Source of the DNA: Amaranthus tricolor
Lineage: Eukaryota; Streptophyta; Magnoliopsida; Caryophyllales; Amaranthaceae
Reading direction: 5' to 3'
DNA length: 64,000 nt
Assembly (NCBI RefSeq): GCF_026212465.1
Contig: NC_080048.1
Coordinates: 39,287,875 to 39,351,874 of the forward strand
The translations under genes and the position numbers were made by a program. Below are positions 35,876 through 48,807 of this stretch, in pieces; within the stretch, counting starts at the first letter, position 1, and the number at the start of each line of letters is the position of its first letter. Below the pieces are notes generated by a model. The model worked only from the letters and a program-made list of their open reading frames with translations, ran no database searches and was not told the DNA's origin.

Positions 35876-36829
35876 TTTGTACTTATAAGATTTGAATTGA
35901 GCTTGTCCCCCTTTCCTTTTTACTTTTGTCCCCACGCTTCAAAATATGCCTATTACGTTCGTATTCTTCAAACAGATTTTGGTGTAAGAGACTAGCAAGG
36001 TCAGTGGATTGGTTGTTTCAGTCATCCTTCTCGGAACCCTCTGCTTGAAATCTAAGATGTTTCTCTAATCTCCAATTGACTGAAGCACATAACAATCGAA
36101 GCACATAACAAGGTCAAAGGACGTCTACATCGATCTCTTAATAGATGCGTCATTTGCAATGGAATGGGTTCCAAGAACCGGAAATGTTGTATCGACCACT
36201 TGTAAAGAGAGGCAAGACTGGCCGAAATTGAGAAGAACATGGCCATTACTCATTAGCTATGTCGGTTTTTATCAAAACGTTATGAACTTTTTTGATGGAT
36301 TACCCGGTAAAACTTAAATTTCCTATTCTACTACTACTGTGCTCGTTCTTAACAATTAATGAAGCAAGTAAACTAGAAGTACCGAACATGAAGTTTTGAG
36401 AATTATGTAGATAAATTTGAGACCTAATGTCATTGTTCATTATAATGCTGAATCATCTCAGTTTAAGTATTATTTTGTCAAAATATCAGATGATACCTTA
36501 GCAATTAGCATCTGTCGTCGATCGAAAACAATCTTCAAAGAAATGAACAAGCGTTCACTTGTAGAAACCTATTTTATCTATAAACAAAATGTGACATAAT
36601 GGCATACATGCAAAACCTTATTATTAACAGCCGAGATGGCACAAAGTTTTGAAGATACAAGCAGATATCAGCTGTACATTTAAGACAGGCTATATCACTA
36701 GTCTGCATGTGACATGCCCCCTAGGCCCTAACAGAAAAAAGCTATCTAGGCAATCAACAAGACGTCACCAAAAGAGTGACAACACTTGGAAACTGTTGGG
36801 TTAGACTTTCGTAAATGAAAATGTTGCGA

Positions 36830-39800
36830 TTAAGGCTCCGGCACTGCAGGTGTTACAGCCTCAGCCGGATTTCCATGTTTCCCAAAGGTCGGAATGCTGA
36901 GAGAACGTTTTCTCAGCCTACTATTTCCCTGCTGGATCTTCTTATCACTCTTGGCAAACACAGGAGTATATGAATCCAATGTCTCGGACAGAGGTTCACT
37001 TTTAGTCCTCAAAAACATGTCGAGAGTTAGCCGATATTTATCCCCTTTTTTACTATTATTCACAAGAGCTGACAAATTGCTCCAATTCGAGTTATCTTCA
37101 TCATCGTCGGACAAGTAGCCACATTCTTGGCTATCCTGCATTGCTAAGTCATCATACTCTTCATCTGACTTTGTCGATTCCTCATCAACAGACCCTTCAA
37201 TCTGGAAAGAGAACATTTTAAGGTAAGTAGGACATTTCTTCAACAAAAGGGTGAAAAGCAATATTGTGTAAATAAGCACCCTTATAGCCAGAACCAGTGT
37301 CACATGATTCGCTAATCTCCTCGAGAATCACGAATCGATATAAGCGAATTATGGTCAGTTTTGGGCTATTCTTGGGCGAATTTAAGCGAATCGCAAATTC
37401 AAAAGGCGAATTATTTTACATTGGCCAGAACATGGTGGTTAAAGCAGTTTTGCCTGAATGAAATCACCATTTGCAAATCGCAGGTAGACAAATCAAGACC
37501 ATTTCAAACAGTAAGAGCATTTAGTCTAAATGGCTGCAATTCTGCGGTAGAAAATCATTAATGAAACTACAGGATCATTTTCACAGCTGCGAAAACTATT
37601 TGAATAAGTACATACCTCTTCAGGAGTGTGGTCGCCACCATCACTCAAGTCCTCATCACTATCCATCTCGGGTGGATCATCAACCTCTTCATCACTGCCG
37701 GAAACTGAGCTCTCTTCCTTGAGCTGTAAAGATTAGATAACTCGATCTCAACTAAGGTTGATATGGATTTCTTTTTTTCTTTTTTTTGAAATATTGAAGG
37801 TGCAATCATACTAATGAAACCAAAATGAATATGAAAAACAAAATTAATTTCAACATTAATTGAAACTCCAATCAGTTACAAGAATCACCTCTTTGGCAGG
37901 TCCATCGGACATATGGGGAGAACTGCAGCAGGAAGAGTAATATTTGCTGCCAGTATCTATTTCAGTCCACTCAGCCCTAGACTCATCAACACTGCTAGCA
38001 TGGCTTGTGCCCCCAGTATCACTAGGCCATGCACTTAAACCAAAGTGACCAAACTGCAGATTGACCAGTTCAGCCTTACCAATGTGCAATGGTCCATACA
38101 TAGGAGTTCCTATCTCGGTATCAGCACCACGACCCAGGACATGGTTCCCTTTACAGTCAATAGAATTAACTGGCCAAACCTTTGCAACAGAGCCGTCATT
38201 GTTAAGAAGAGCCATCAAATGTCTAGATGAACCCTGCCTTTGAATGAGTTGAAACATCCCTTTGGAACTCAGAGAATCTGCTGCACACTGATTTCTAAAT
38301 TCCTCACAGACAGCACTTACAGTGTTAGTGGTAGGGTCATACAGCTGCTCTCCAGCTTCACGCCTCCTTAAACAACTGAAAACTGTGGCATGGATTGCTG
38401 CCACGCTTTTGTCCACGTTAGTGTTGTTAATCTTTGGGACAAGATGTTTGTCAGCTCTATTGCACAAATATTCCTGTATTGTTCTAATGTTTCTAATGTA
38501 CTTTACATATTTATTTTTTGTAGGATCTAAGGTCATGTACTTTGCACGAACCGCAAACCTTTCCAAGTGTTTATCCTCATTAGTTATGTATATCATGAAC
38601 GGTATAATAGAAGGATGTTTCTTCATAAGCCCCATCTGCCAAGAAAGCACAAGACAATATCAGTACCTAAAAAACTTGAGCACCACAAATTCATTCATTG
38701 AGAACTGAAATACCCTCTACTCACCACAAAATTAAGACTCAAGTGTACCCCTTCAACGATAACTGACTCTTTCCGATCTTCCCATGCAGTAAGAAGCCGA
38801 TCAAGACTCTCTATGACCATTTCACTCTGGGCCTTAAAACCCTCAATGGCCATTTGTTTTGAACTGATCAACTCAGAACTATTTAAAGCCACATCTAGCT
38901 TCTGATGATCAGTTTTCCCATTTTGAAAATTATCGGACAATCCTTTTGAAAACAAATTAGTATTTCCAGCCTTCTTTGCCTTCCTTTTAGCCTTTGCTTC
39001 TGCAACAGCAACGGGATCCAGGTATTCCCCTGCATGATAGGTTGATGCCCACAGTAACGGATTTTGTTTTTCATCAACAAAACTTCTCATCATGTGTCTT
39101 ATAGAGTCTGTCGATATAACAGTAGTAATACCCAATCTGCTGCCCTATGAACCATGAAAAATGCAATTTAGCACTTGCAGCAATGTTGGCAGCACTCAGT
39201 GTAAATATTTGGTGGGTACAAATATCATTGAAAGCTAGCATAAGATACCCTTCAAATAATGTAATCATGTTCAAACAACAACAAATAATAATATAGCACA
39301 AGAAAGCTTCTCATGCATCATAATCATCTATTCCAATCATGTATTGTGCTGTACATTCAGTATTCACGTAGACAATATAAGGAGAGAAATGCTAAAAATG
39401 GTGCCACAGCACTCAAATGCACAAATACCAAACAAACATCACATTGCATGAAAATTGGCCAACTACAAAAGTAAGTTACAATCAAGTTTAAAGACACCAA
39501 CCAAATTAATTAAACACATCATACTACAAGAGGGCAGATTGTTTCAAGATAAATGACAAGAAATTATATCACACCAGGACTTGCAAGAAAATATGTTAAT
39601 ACAGAAGTCATTTTACATTTAAAGTTAGAGTACATACCAGCAACGAAGACAAGGTAGACTTCCCGCAGCCACTAGTGCCACACAACAAGATTGCCATGGA
39701 TTCCTTCCTTTCACGAATTCTGATATCAACAAAAACCTCAAGCTAAGTAATTATAGGAAATGGAAAGGAAAATCAGTTTGAATTAAAAACATTTATCAAC

Positions 39801-42800
39801 AACAATGCAAAAACCTTAATCCCAATCCCAACATATCAAGGTGGCTACATGAACCACATCAAATCAACGAGAGATCCTCCGTAAGATTATACTTTATTTG
39901 TCCCTAACTGGGACTGATTTACAACTAAGGAAATCAATTCCTATGATTATCCACATATATTCATCTCCTCCATTCATTTCTAACTATAGTCAATTACTAA
40001 TTTCATTCTTCAAAAAAAGTTTTATAGGTCCTTTTGGCCAATCTTTTTATCCTAAGCTCCTCAAAGTTCCAACCAACCTTCCATATAATGACTAATGAAT
40101 GTTTCAATCGTCTTTACACAATAGCCAAATTCAAATTTTATTTAAAAACATGAACTTGCTAAATTGAGATGATTGGCATATGATTATAGTTTAAAAGTCA
40201 AAAATGATACACCATAGAAAACCGAATGTCTATTTTGTGAATCAATTTATCGCAAACATGTGAAATGAATGCTCGCATATAAAAAGCCTAAGAAAACCTT
40301 TGATGTTAACCAAAACGGAAAAGTGTTCTTTACAATTCTCCTTAATGTGGGTATAAAAATATGGAATTAACCTTCAAACATTTAAATATAACTAGAACAT
40401 GGTTTATAAGCAGTATTAGAGTAGCACATATATGTGTTGCTATTTTCATAAACTCCATTACTAAATGATGGAAGACTTTTCACAAGATAAAAATAAGAAA
40501 AATGATGCTCACTACACCAGAAAAAGACAATTGATATCGGATATAATCCCTAGGGATGTCATTATAATCAATTGACGAAAAGGAGAATGGCCAAATAGTA
40601 AGTTAAAGTCAAGACATAGAAACAAAAACACAACATCTCCATCTAATAGAAAATAATTAGTCGAAGGAAACAATAGAACACAGAAGTCCTCGAAATACTA
40701 CCACAATGATAAAAAAGGATTCTCCAAACTAAAAGACTCTTTAGTACTAAGGTATGAGATTGGAGTACACTATTATATAAAGATTTAACTCTATAGAAGT
40801 TCATCATAGCATTCCCAAATTAATCTCAAAACCACTACATCATCAACTAAAGGGAAGCAAACCACTGTTACATGAATGTATAAGGCAATGCATACCATAG
40901 TGTAAAAACAAGGTTGCAAAGCATTGCATCAGTCGCGTTCTAAAGATTTCCAAAAAGGCCGAACCTATATTTCCCATGTAAAAATGTAAAAAAAAAAAAC
41001 CGTATCTTTGGTCGTTTCATGTAATATCTCCTGCTTTTAGCGGATATTTGGTAATAATTACATCATTATGTTAATGCATCACTGTATTGTTACCATTTTT
41101 CCCTATTATGCATACTCCCTCCATCCCATATTCCCATTGATAATTTAGTATTCTCTATCAAATACACATTTGATCCTTAGGCTGTTCTGAGGTAAATGAG
41201 GTGTACTGGTTGTCTGGTTCTAAAATGGAGCCCTCCTCCCAAATCAAATAACAATATAATCTTCTTCAAATCATGTAGCAATTAGCAAATAAACTTTTGC
41301 AGTTTTGAGTTAAGAGGTAATTGAATGACCTGTTCAAATATGATGAACCACTTGTGAAAGGTCTCACTCCCAAACAACATAAAAAGTCTCTCTCCTAGGC
41401 CTATCTTATAATTGAAAAGTATAGATTTAAATCAGATAGAGAGCTATAGACCAACAACAGAAAGTTGAGGAAATACACACATAGTATCGACCGTATCGTA
41501 AATGTTCAAATTTACCAAACCGCTATTACCCACATAGTAAAGGTGCAAAAATACCGTGTTTTGCACTGTTCCAAACGATGTTTCATGGTTGAATTCCCGT
41601 TGTCGTATCACCATGTCCGTAACCACACCCATAACCATTACCGCATTTTTCACAATGAGTACACAGATGAAAACCAAACAAGACATCAAACTAAATCACA
41701 GAAATTGAACAAGACAAAAGATAAAGCAAATGTCTATTATCCCTTCCAAAAGAAAAGCAAGCACCACAAAACAAAACTTCAAATCAGTTAAGTATGCTAC
41801 AAAAGAATTTGTGAGAAATGCATCTAGTTGCAATTGCTGGATAACTTATCAAATGTCCTCACAAATCGATGATAATATGCCACAACTCAAAAGTACACAA
41901 TTTGCATTGACCCAACCAGAACAAAGGCAACTGCAACTCTGAGAAAAGACAGCTTGAGAAACAATGCAGCTTGGTACAAAAAACAAAAATGTAAACATAC
42001 CTGCAAGCCAAAATCAAATCTTCCCTTTGATTTGGGCCCACATATTTATACTCTGATAGGGCTTCACATACAATATCCAAGAATTTCCCTCTCCTGATGA
42101 ATACTGTTGTGCGCCTTTTGTATGACTCTGACGATAAACTTTTATTTCCACCGCCCTCTATATCTAAATTATTGCCCACCTGAGCTTTGCCAAGACGACC
42201 ACAAGTAGACATTTCATCTCCAAACAAATCCACACTAGCTGCTGCGTCACTTGAGCTTCGACATTTCACAATCTCAAAAACCCGTTTGCTAATCTAAATG
42301 ATCGGAGACAAATTAAGCATTTTTAAATGATTCTGATCAAATATTTAAGTGAAGGAAACAGAGAATTAATACACACTAAAACAGATTGAAATATTTCACT
42401 CATAACAATTTTAAAAGTTCCTCCCACAAAAATGATAAGCATCCTAATGATAGTGATACTAAAACCATTGTTTTAGTTGGTTGCACAAAAAAGTCCCTTT
42501 AATCTGAAAGAAAAATCATAAAGATGATGGAATAGCTTGTTTTATTGATGCATAAAGAAACAGCAAATTTGTGAACACACTTTAAAACTGAATAATTGAT
42601 ATTTATGTAACTGTAAGAGATGACTTTATAAACACTAGTTACAGTGAGAATAATGAATTAAGACACTTCAGTCTCCGAACATGATTCTGTATTAACTTAT
42701 TTATAGTTTATACACCATCATCATTGCAAAGAAACTAAGTCAGCTGAGTATTATCTCTTAGAAAATTAATTACCAGCCTTATTCCAAGACAAAATAAATA

Positions 42801-43889
42801 AACAGATCACAAAAGTCCTTTTCATCACGGGAATATTAAGCAAGAACTTTTACAGATTCCTGTTCAGCTTCCATAACCATTTAAGTACATTTATTCAAAT
42901 TAATCCTCAAATATTTGTAATACAACTAAAAAAAAAGTCACAGGCGGCTAAAAATGCAAGAGAAAAAAAATAGAACATTGGCTATCATCCAATCATACAA
43001 AAAGAACAAAATGAGTTTAGAGTGCAAAAGAAAAATAAAGAATCTTTTCCGTCTCTTTCTTAATCCTTAAATACTTGAAACAGCACAAAATAGACAGCCA
43101 TAAGTGCAAGTTGCAACCCCTAACACGCCTGGCCCTTGAAAGGTGAGTGCCCTTTTCATCCAAATATAAGTTGAATAGTAAGAGAAGTAAAAATAACTTG
43201 GCATCCGGCCAAGAAAATTAAAGGGCAACATCAGCTTAGAGTATAAAGCCAAAAGTTCAATTAATATCCATTACTTCAAAACCATCCCATTTTGATTTCC
43301 TAGATGCAGTACAGCCCTACATAAAACACACAGAATCTGATACTACGAATCTCAAACCTTCAATTACTTTCCCTATACAAATGTTATTTTGAAGCTAAAT
43401 TAATGGAGTTTTAGCACACCCAATCAAATTAACCACATCCAAAAGCTAGCAATTGGCAAGAACAATCCAAAGCAGTGTACCAATAATTCGCAGGCTAATC
43501 CGCTTTTCAAATTTATGATTGGCTCAAAATGGCCAAAAACAGTACAAAGCCAACTATAAATCATTTATTTGTGACATGATTAGCAAAATACGTCACATTG
43601 ATCCAACGTAGAATTTGTTTTCAAAGATAATTCTAAAAAAATTAAGTTCACTTGTCACTTAACACCAAAACTACGCAAAAACTAGATCATCATGAATCAA
43701 ATAAATGATAGAACAATTAACCTTAAAAGCATGGCGAGCTTTGCATCCCATGAGTTGAAGAGTACTCTGTAACACAGAACGAGTATATCGAAACGTCTCC
43801 TTCCCAATTTTATCACCTTTCTTCTCCATTTTATTGTTGTGATCTCCATCAACAATCACAATATACAAAACCTTATGCACTTCTGCCAT
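36830..43889 (-). CDS. LPA1: P-loop NTPase, LPA1 / 2-phosphoglycerate kinase-like
   Basis: Seven exons (43889-43722, 42293-42001, 39719-39638, 39144-38725, 38635-37889, 37723-37616, 37201-36830) join in one frame with GT-AG junctions to give 729 residues. The Walker A loop GTSGCGKST is at residues 168-176 in exon 3. It is followed by [13 protein letters not shown] and the strongly conserved [13 protein letters not shown] and [28 protein letters not shown]. This matches the plant LOW PHYTIC ACID 1 family, related to archaeal 2-phosphoglycerate kinases; loss in rice lowers seed phytate. The biochemical substrate in plants is not settled. The C-terminus is acidic and serine-rich (exons 6-7), probably disordered. 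Two MITEs of one hAT family lie in introns (43483-43600 and 37295-37423). No break in the frame was seen. Confidence 0.93.
37295..37423 (+). mobile_element. hAT-type MITE, 129 bp, 8-bp target duplication GCCAGAAC
   Basis: GCCAGAAC flanks the element exactly (37287-37294 and 37424-37431). The ends CAGTGTCACATGATTCGC and GCGAATTATTTTACATTG form an imperfect 18-bp inverted repeat. It lies in the last intron of the LPA1-type gene. It is the same family as 29152-29279, 27389-27482 and 43483-43600. Confidence 0.9.
43483..43600 (-). mobile_element. hAT-type MITE, 118 bp, target duplication ATCCAA(A/C)G
   Basis: The flanks are ATCCAAAG (43475-43482) and ATCCAACG (43601-43608), 7 of 8 bases identical. 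The ends CAGTGTACCAATAATTCGC and CAAAATACGTCACATTG match the family in reverse orientation. It lies in the first intron of the LPA1-type gene and is the most diverged full-length copy. Confidence 0.8.
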
Positions 43890-44561
43890 TTCCTACACTT
43901 CCAGAAAACAAATAACAATCAAAACAACCACTGAACTCCAAAAGTTTAACCAAATCCTATCATTGAATCAAAAAAATCGACAATGTGGATATAAAAAGCA
44001 ATATATCAAATAAAAAAACCAAAGAAATGAAAGATCATAAAGCATTGTACCTCCAAAAAGCTGTGTTTGATGAATCTATGATAGTTTTTAGGGTTTTAAC
44101 AGAGCTGTGAAAGAATCGATAAAGGATTCAAAATCAATGCATGTAGTATCATATTGAAAGTTTTTTGGATGTAATTGTCGGCCATTGACTCGTGTAGCGA
44201 ATTCTCTGATCCCCATTATCAGATGTCAGTTGAAGCCACGCATCGTAGGGTAGAAGTCAACACGAGTCGAATCGAGTCTGAGTCTAGTGTTCTTCTCCGT
44301 TTCTCTTTCTATCTCTAGTTTGGCGCCCGCCCGCCCACACTGGCAAATCAGAATTCCAAAACCCCTTCCTTTATGCTGCTGTTGCTTGGCTTTGTAAGTC
44401 CATGGGTTTGGAAAAGACTAGATCATCCTTAACTGCTTTGACAATCTGGAACCCTTATGTAGGGCCCATCTGGGGTTGGATGAGAGAGGCTTTGTACGTG
44501 GTAAAAGATAAATGTAAAGGACAATTTCAATATCCCACATAAGGCAAATTTGGGTGGGGTT

Positions 44562-44730
44562 TTTTTTTTAAAGATACGGACTAATCATACTTGTTTTCCT
44601 CAAGAAGGGAGTAAAGAGGATGCGTGCGGTCAATAAACCTCCCAACTGATACCTGAACCTAGTAGGGGTCAAATTTCAAATGCTTAACATACAGAAGCTC
44701 TATCCATTGAACCACAAGCGTTTTTGGTAG
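44562..44730 (-). mobile_element. tRNA-derived SINE
   Basis: Read on the minus strand, a tRNA-like head starts near 44730: TGTGGTTCAATGGATAGAGC resembles a pol III A box. AGGTTCAGGTATCAG, about 45 bases further on, resembles a B box. A short unrelated body (GACCGCACGCATCCTCTTTA) follows, ending in an A run (the T run at 44562-44570). This is the standard layout of a plant SINE. A target duplication was not identified. Confidence 0.6.
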
Positions 44731-45059
44731 GCTTTGTAAGTTGGGTTATAAAATAATATGCGAGTGGATTTATTTTCAGCAATTTTACAAAATAAGTAAA
44801 TTTATTAAAACTTAATTTTAGTGCATTTTTCTTGAGTCTTTGGCCGTACTCTCCTTTTTAGTATGTATTGCCGCTTTTTTTCCCTCCTCATATTCTAATT
44901 ATAATTTTTTATGAGCGACATATTAGATATACTAAAAATGATGATGATAAGTTTACCATCAAACAAATATAAATTTATTTATCAATAATTTCTACAATCT
45001 TTATTAGCTCTTAGTTTAGCAATATACTAATCTCTCTATCTCATGGGATTAGCTACAAG

Positions 45060-45365
45060 TTTACAAGTGTTTGCCTATTAATATTTTGGTTACTTTTTTA
45101 TTGATTTTTAAGTTTTTGCTTTTTGATTGATGAAATAAACAAAAAAATGTTGGTTAAATGGCTTTTAAATTAAAAACAAATTTATTAGATTTTGACTTTT
45201 AAGCAACTTTCCTCTAATAAACAAGTAAACAAATAATTTTTACTAAAACATCTTCATAGCTTAAACAACTAATTTTTCAGTTAATATTTTCAGTTAGTCA
45301 AATCAATCAATAGCTTTGACCATCAGCTCCAACTAAAAGCATTTTGGCAAATAAGCTTTTAATAT
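45060..45365. mobile_element. MITE of the TGTTTGG family (diverged copy)
   Basis: The left end GTGTTTGCCTATTAATATTT and the right end AAGCATTTTGGCAAATAAGC are roughly complementary. Internal phrases (CTCTAATAAACAAGTAAAC, ACATCTTCATA, CAGTTAGTCAAATCA) recur in elements at 57785-58066 and 59282-59585. Confidence 0.5.
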
Positions 45366-46299
45366 TTTCTTAAGAAATATAATAAAGAACGAGTATAGAT
45401 CATGCTAAAAATTAAAAATATAACAATTTACTATAAGTTGGAGTTAAATGAAAATAAGAAAAGTTAATTTTAAAACTTCCAACAATAAGTATTATTAAAA
45501 AATTCAACTTTGCATTTTTCTTTGAAACTCTTTCCATTTTAGCCATCTTTAAAAGCCACTAAATCGTAGAATAATTGCATATCGACCAAGTCTTTTGTCA
45601 AAGGTGGTGGACATTGGTTATTTTATGAAGTTGTTTCATTTTTGCTTCTTTGCTTCCTTCTTTTGCTTTCCTACTTCATTTATATTCTTTTTGTTTAGCT
45701 AAAAACTTTGAATAGAATGACATTGTCTCAACATATTTTGCAATCAATTCTATTTTTATATTTTATAGATTCTAAACAAAATAGATTAGATGGGCTCTTT
45801 CTATAAAGGGTCGATTATAGTCTTAAAAGGTATTTGACAAAATAATAGTGACAGATCTCTATGTATACTGTAATCATCATTATACATTTAGACTTGTCAT
45901 ATACTTTTTAATTGATAAAAAAATTAATCATAAATTGAAAATTTTATTAGGTATCAATTTCATTATAGTCAATGATTCATACTTATGCACATGATTATTA
46001 GGCTAAAGCAATGTTACAATCTTACAAACAATATTCTACGTCATGACAACATTGCTAAGTTGAAGAAATATTGGCCTCCTTTCTAGGTATAGTGCCTTAG
46101 ATAAATTTTTGCTTTGTCCAGGGTCAGAAACAACCCTATATACAATGAATCTAAATTTAAAATAAATGTTTAAAATTCCAAATTGATATTTTAATTTATT
46201 AAGTGGGCTATTTTATCGAATTTTAAACTTTCTCATTATGAAAAAAATCCATTTCTTCAAAGTAAATAATTTAAATTCAACCATCCACTTAAAACACAG

Positions 46300-46555
46300 C
46301 TCATCTTGTATGAGACCATCTTACCATGAGACGGATCCATATAATGGCCTATTGCTTCAATTAATTAGTTTAAGATTATAAGTAATCGTTTTAAGGTTAT
46401 AAGTAATCACTCTAAGATTATAAAAAACAATTATATTAAAATTGTAAGTGATCATTTTAATGTTATAAGTAATCATTCTAAGACAAAAAATATATTTGGG
46501 TCATCCCAACAGAGATGGTCTCATCGTAAGGCCGTCTTATTTAAGAATTAGCGCT
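46300..46555. mobile_element. MITE with GAGACGGTCT ends (second copy)
   Basis: The left end TCATCTTGTATGAGACCATC pairs with the right end AAGGCCGTCTTATTTAAGAA. The interior is about six repeats of a unit containing GGTTATAAGTAATCA. Its reverse complement matches the element at 10662-10885. Confidence 0.65.
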
Positions 46556-46559
46556 TAAA

Positions 46560-47790
46560 CATTTGTGTAGTGTGTTTTAGGGCTTTAACCCTAAAGCCCA
46601 AGAAAAGTTGCCTTTATTCCATCCACAGATCCATCGAACCCATGTTAAGCCCAATTACTACCTATCAACTTATATGTCCTCTGAATTTGTTACTAGATAA
46701 GTACAAATATTTATAAATAATTTAATCAATGGGAGAGAAAAAATCAAATTATGTAGATGATATTAATAAAAGAAAAAAAAAATATGACTGGACTAATTTA
46801 TAAATTGATAGTTTAATTTCATTATAGTGGTATGGAAAATATTGTTATTTGAGTATACTATTATATCTATTTAAATTTGTTATATTTTATTTTTAATTTA
46901 TTACGTGTAGTTCAAAGCAAAAGTAAAAAAAGAATTAGCAAAATAATATATTGGTGTTTTTTATATATATTACTATGATAAGAATATAAATAATGACAAC
47001 TAACTAACTTATGATTTATTAGGTTTAAATTTATCGATTCAAAACCAATTCGATCAACCAGTATGAATGGTGAACGTGTTAAGTAAAACAGTTGATAGAT
47101 AATAATGAGTTTATTAAGTGATATTTAAGCATGCAAAAACCTAATAAGTAATGATTGCTTACTTAACAAAAATCATAATTCATAATGCATCTCCTTTATA
47201 AACCACTTCAAAAATGAACCATAATTATGCCTTACATCAGAACCCAATTTTCTAGCCTTTTTATTGACAATAATTAAATAATTTATTGTTTGAAGTGGAA
47301 ATAATGTTAATGGAATTTACTATTTTGTGATGGATGAGCATTATCAAATCCAAAATAGTGTGTACATTTATATTCTAATTAAAACATAATAGTGATTAAT
47401 TAATGCTAATATATGTTTATTTGAAAGGTAACATCAAAAATTCAATTTTACTTATCAATTTTTTTCCACCAGTCTACCTTGTAATCTCAAAATTAAAAAA
47501 AAAAGTACAAGAGTAAATACCTTTTATTTTGCAAATTATTTGTTTTCATTTACATCTTATTTTTATTGGGAAGAAAATCTCTTGACCCCTATCAAACATG
47601 TATAGTTAGTTGGGAAGAAATTCACAACCAACAGATAACTCAACCTCTTTAATAAACATATCAGATTGGGTCAATTAATTTACTTTTTTAGGTCTAAAAA
47701 TCTCCAATCAAACGCATTTATTACTATATAACTATAATCTAGATACATATCAACTTAATATGTAGGATCAACTTTTGCAAGATCTAGTAA
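46560..47790. other. Gene-free AT-rich DNA
   Basis: No coding sequence, RNA gene or well-bounded repeat was recognised. Confidence 0.5.
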
Positions 47791-47797
47791 TATATTA

Positions 47798-48056
47798 CTC
47801 CCTTTGTTTCCTAATGTTCTTCTCATTTACTTTTTGCACAGTTTTCAAAATAAATTTTGAGCCTTAATATATCTAAATACGCATCATAAAAAACTATAAA
47901 AAATTATATAATAAAAAAGTATACATTAAGACGAATCTAACAAGATCTCACATGGATATATTTTACTCTCATTTATATATGTCTTAAAAATCTTAATTAA
48001 ATTTTTCTCCAAAGTAAAATATTCTAAGCGGAAAGAACATTAGTAAACGAAAGGAA
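47798..48056. mobile_element. Stowaway MITE, 259 bp
   Basis: TA (47796-47797) is followed by CTCCCTTTGTTTCCTAATGT. The right end, ACATTAGTAAACGAAAGGAA, is followed by TA (48057-48058). Thus TIRs of more than 20 bp and a TA target duplication are present. Non-coding interior. Confidence 0.8.
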
Positions 48057-48746
48057 TACTATGATGTAGGCCAAGTTCTTTTGACTTTTAAGTGATAAAA
48101 CACTAATTTAATTTCATATTACATCATTAACATCCATTATTGTCCCCTCAAATGAACAAACATCTAATTATAGGAACAGGAGAACGCATTTTTGCCTTCT
48201 ACTTCATCATGCTTCTCGATAGCAGCAAAAAAACATTCCAAAATATACGTCTTATGAAGCGAGTCGAATATACATCTTTATTAATATACTTTAAATTAAA
48301 TTTATTATTATTTTATTTTCTCTTTTATATACTAGATTATCCTTAAGATTTTCGATCATATAAATTTCAAAAAATAAATTTTTAATTAAATAAATTTAAA
48401 TATAATCTAGACAAATCCAAACCTGAAGTTTCTACCGTATAACAAGTTGCTAAATCCACTCAATCTTGTCTCATTTTGGTGGTGATCCCATCAGGAATCA
48501 CCCATTAATTTTAAAAAATTTGTATATGATTACTCTTTCCATCACATGATGTCTAAAAAATTTATAGTTTTTATTTTGGTATTAAAACTAAACTAAATCG
48601 ACTTATTAAAATATTTACACTTTTTATTTATGTAAAATTACATATAATATTTGTTACAATAAGTCAATCAGAAACAATCTTTTTATTAATCAGATCAATT
48701 AACAAATACAGGTGGGAGCCGGCTTAATGTGCAATCTAAGCTCCTC

Positions 48747-48754
48747 TATATAAG
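48747..48754 (+). promoter_or_regulatory. TATA box of the small secreted peptide gene
   Basis: TATATAAG lies 54 bases before the ATG at 48808, a normal plant spacing for a short leader. Confidence 0.6.
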
Positions 48755-48807
48755 TATGCAACAAAATAGGAAAACCCAATATCTAAGTTTTGTAGCAAAA
48801 CACAATA

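Noticed and set aside
35990..36260. Plus-strand frame with RCVICNGMGSKNRKCC, resembling a zinc-binding CxxCxGxG
   Set aside because: Stops on both sides within a short distance and no second cysteine cluster or splice sites; probably chance or an old remnant.
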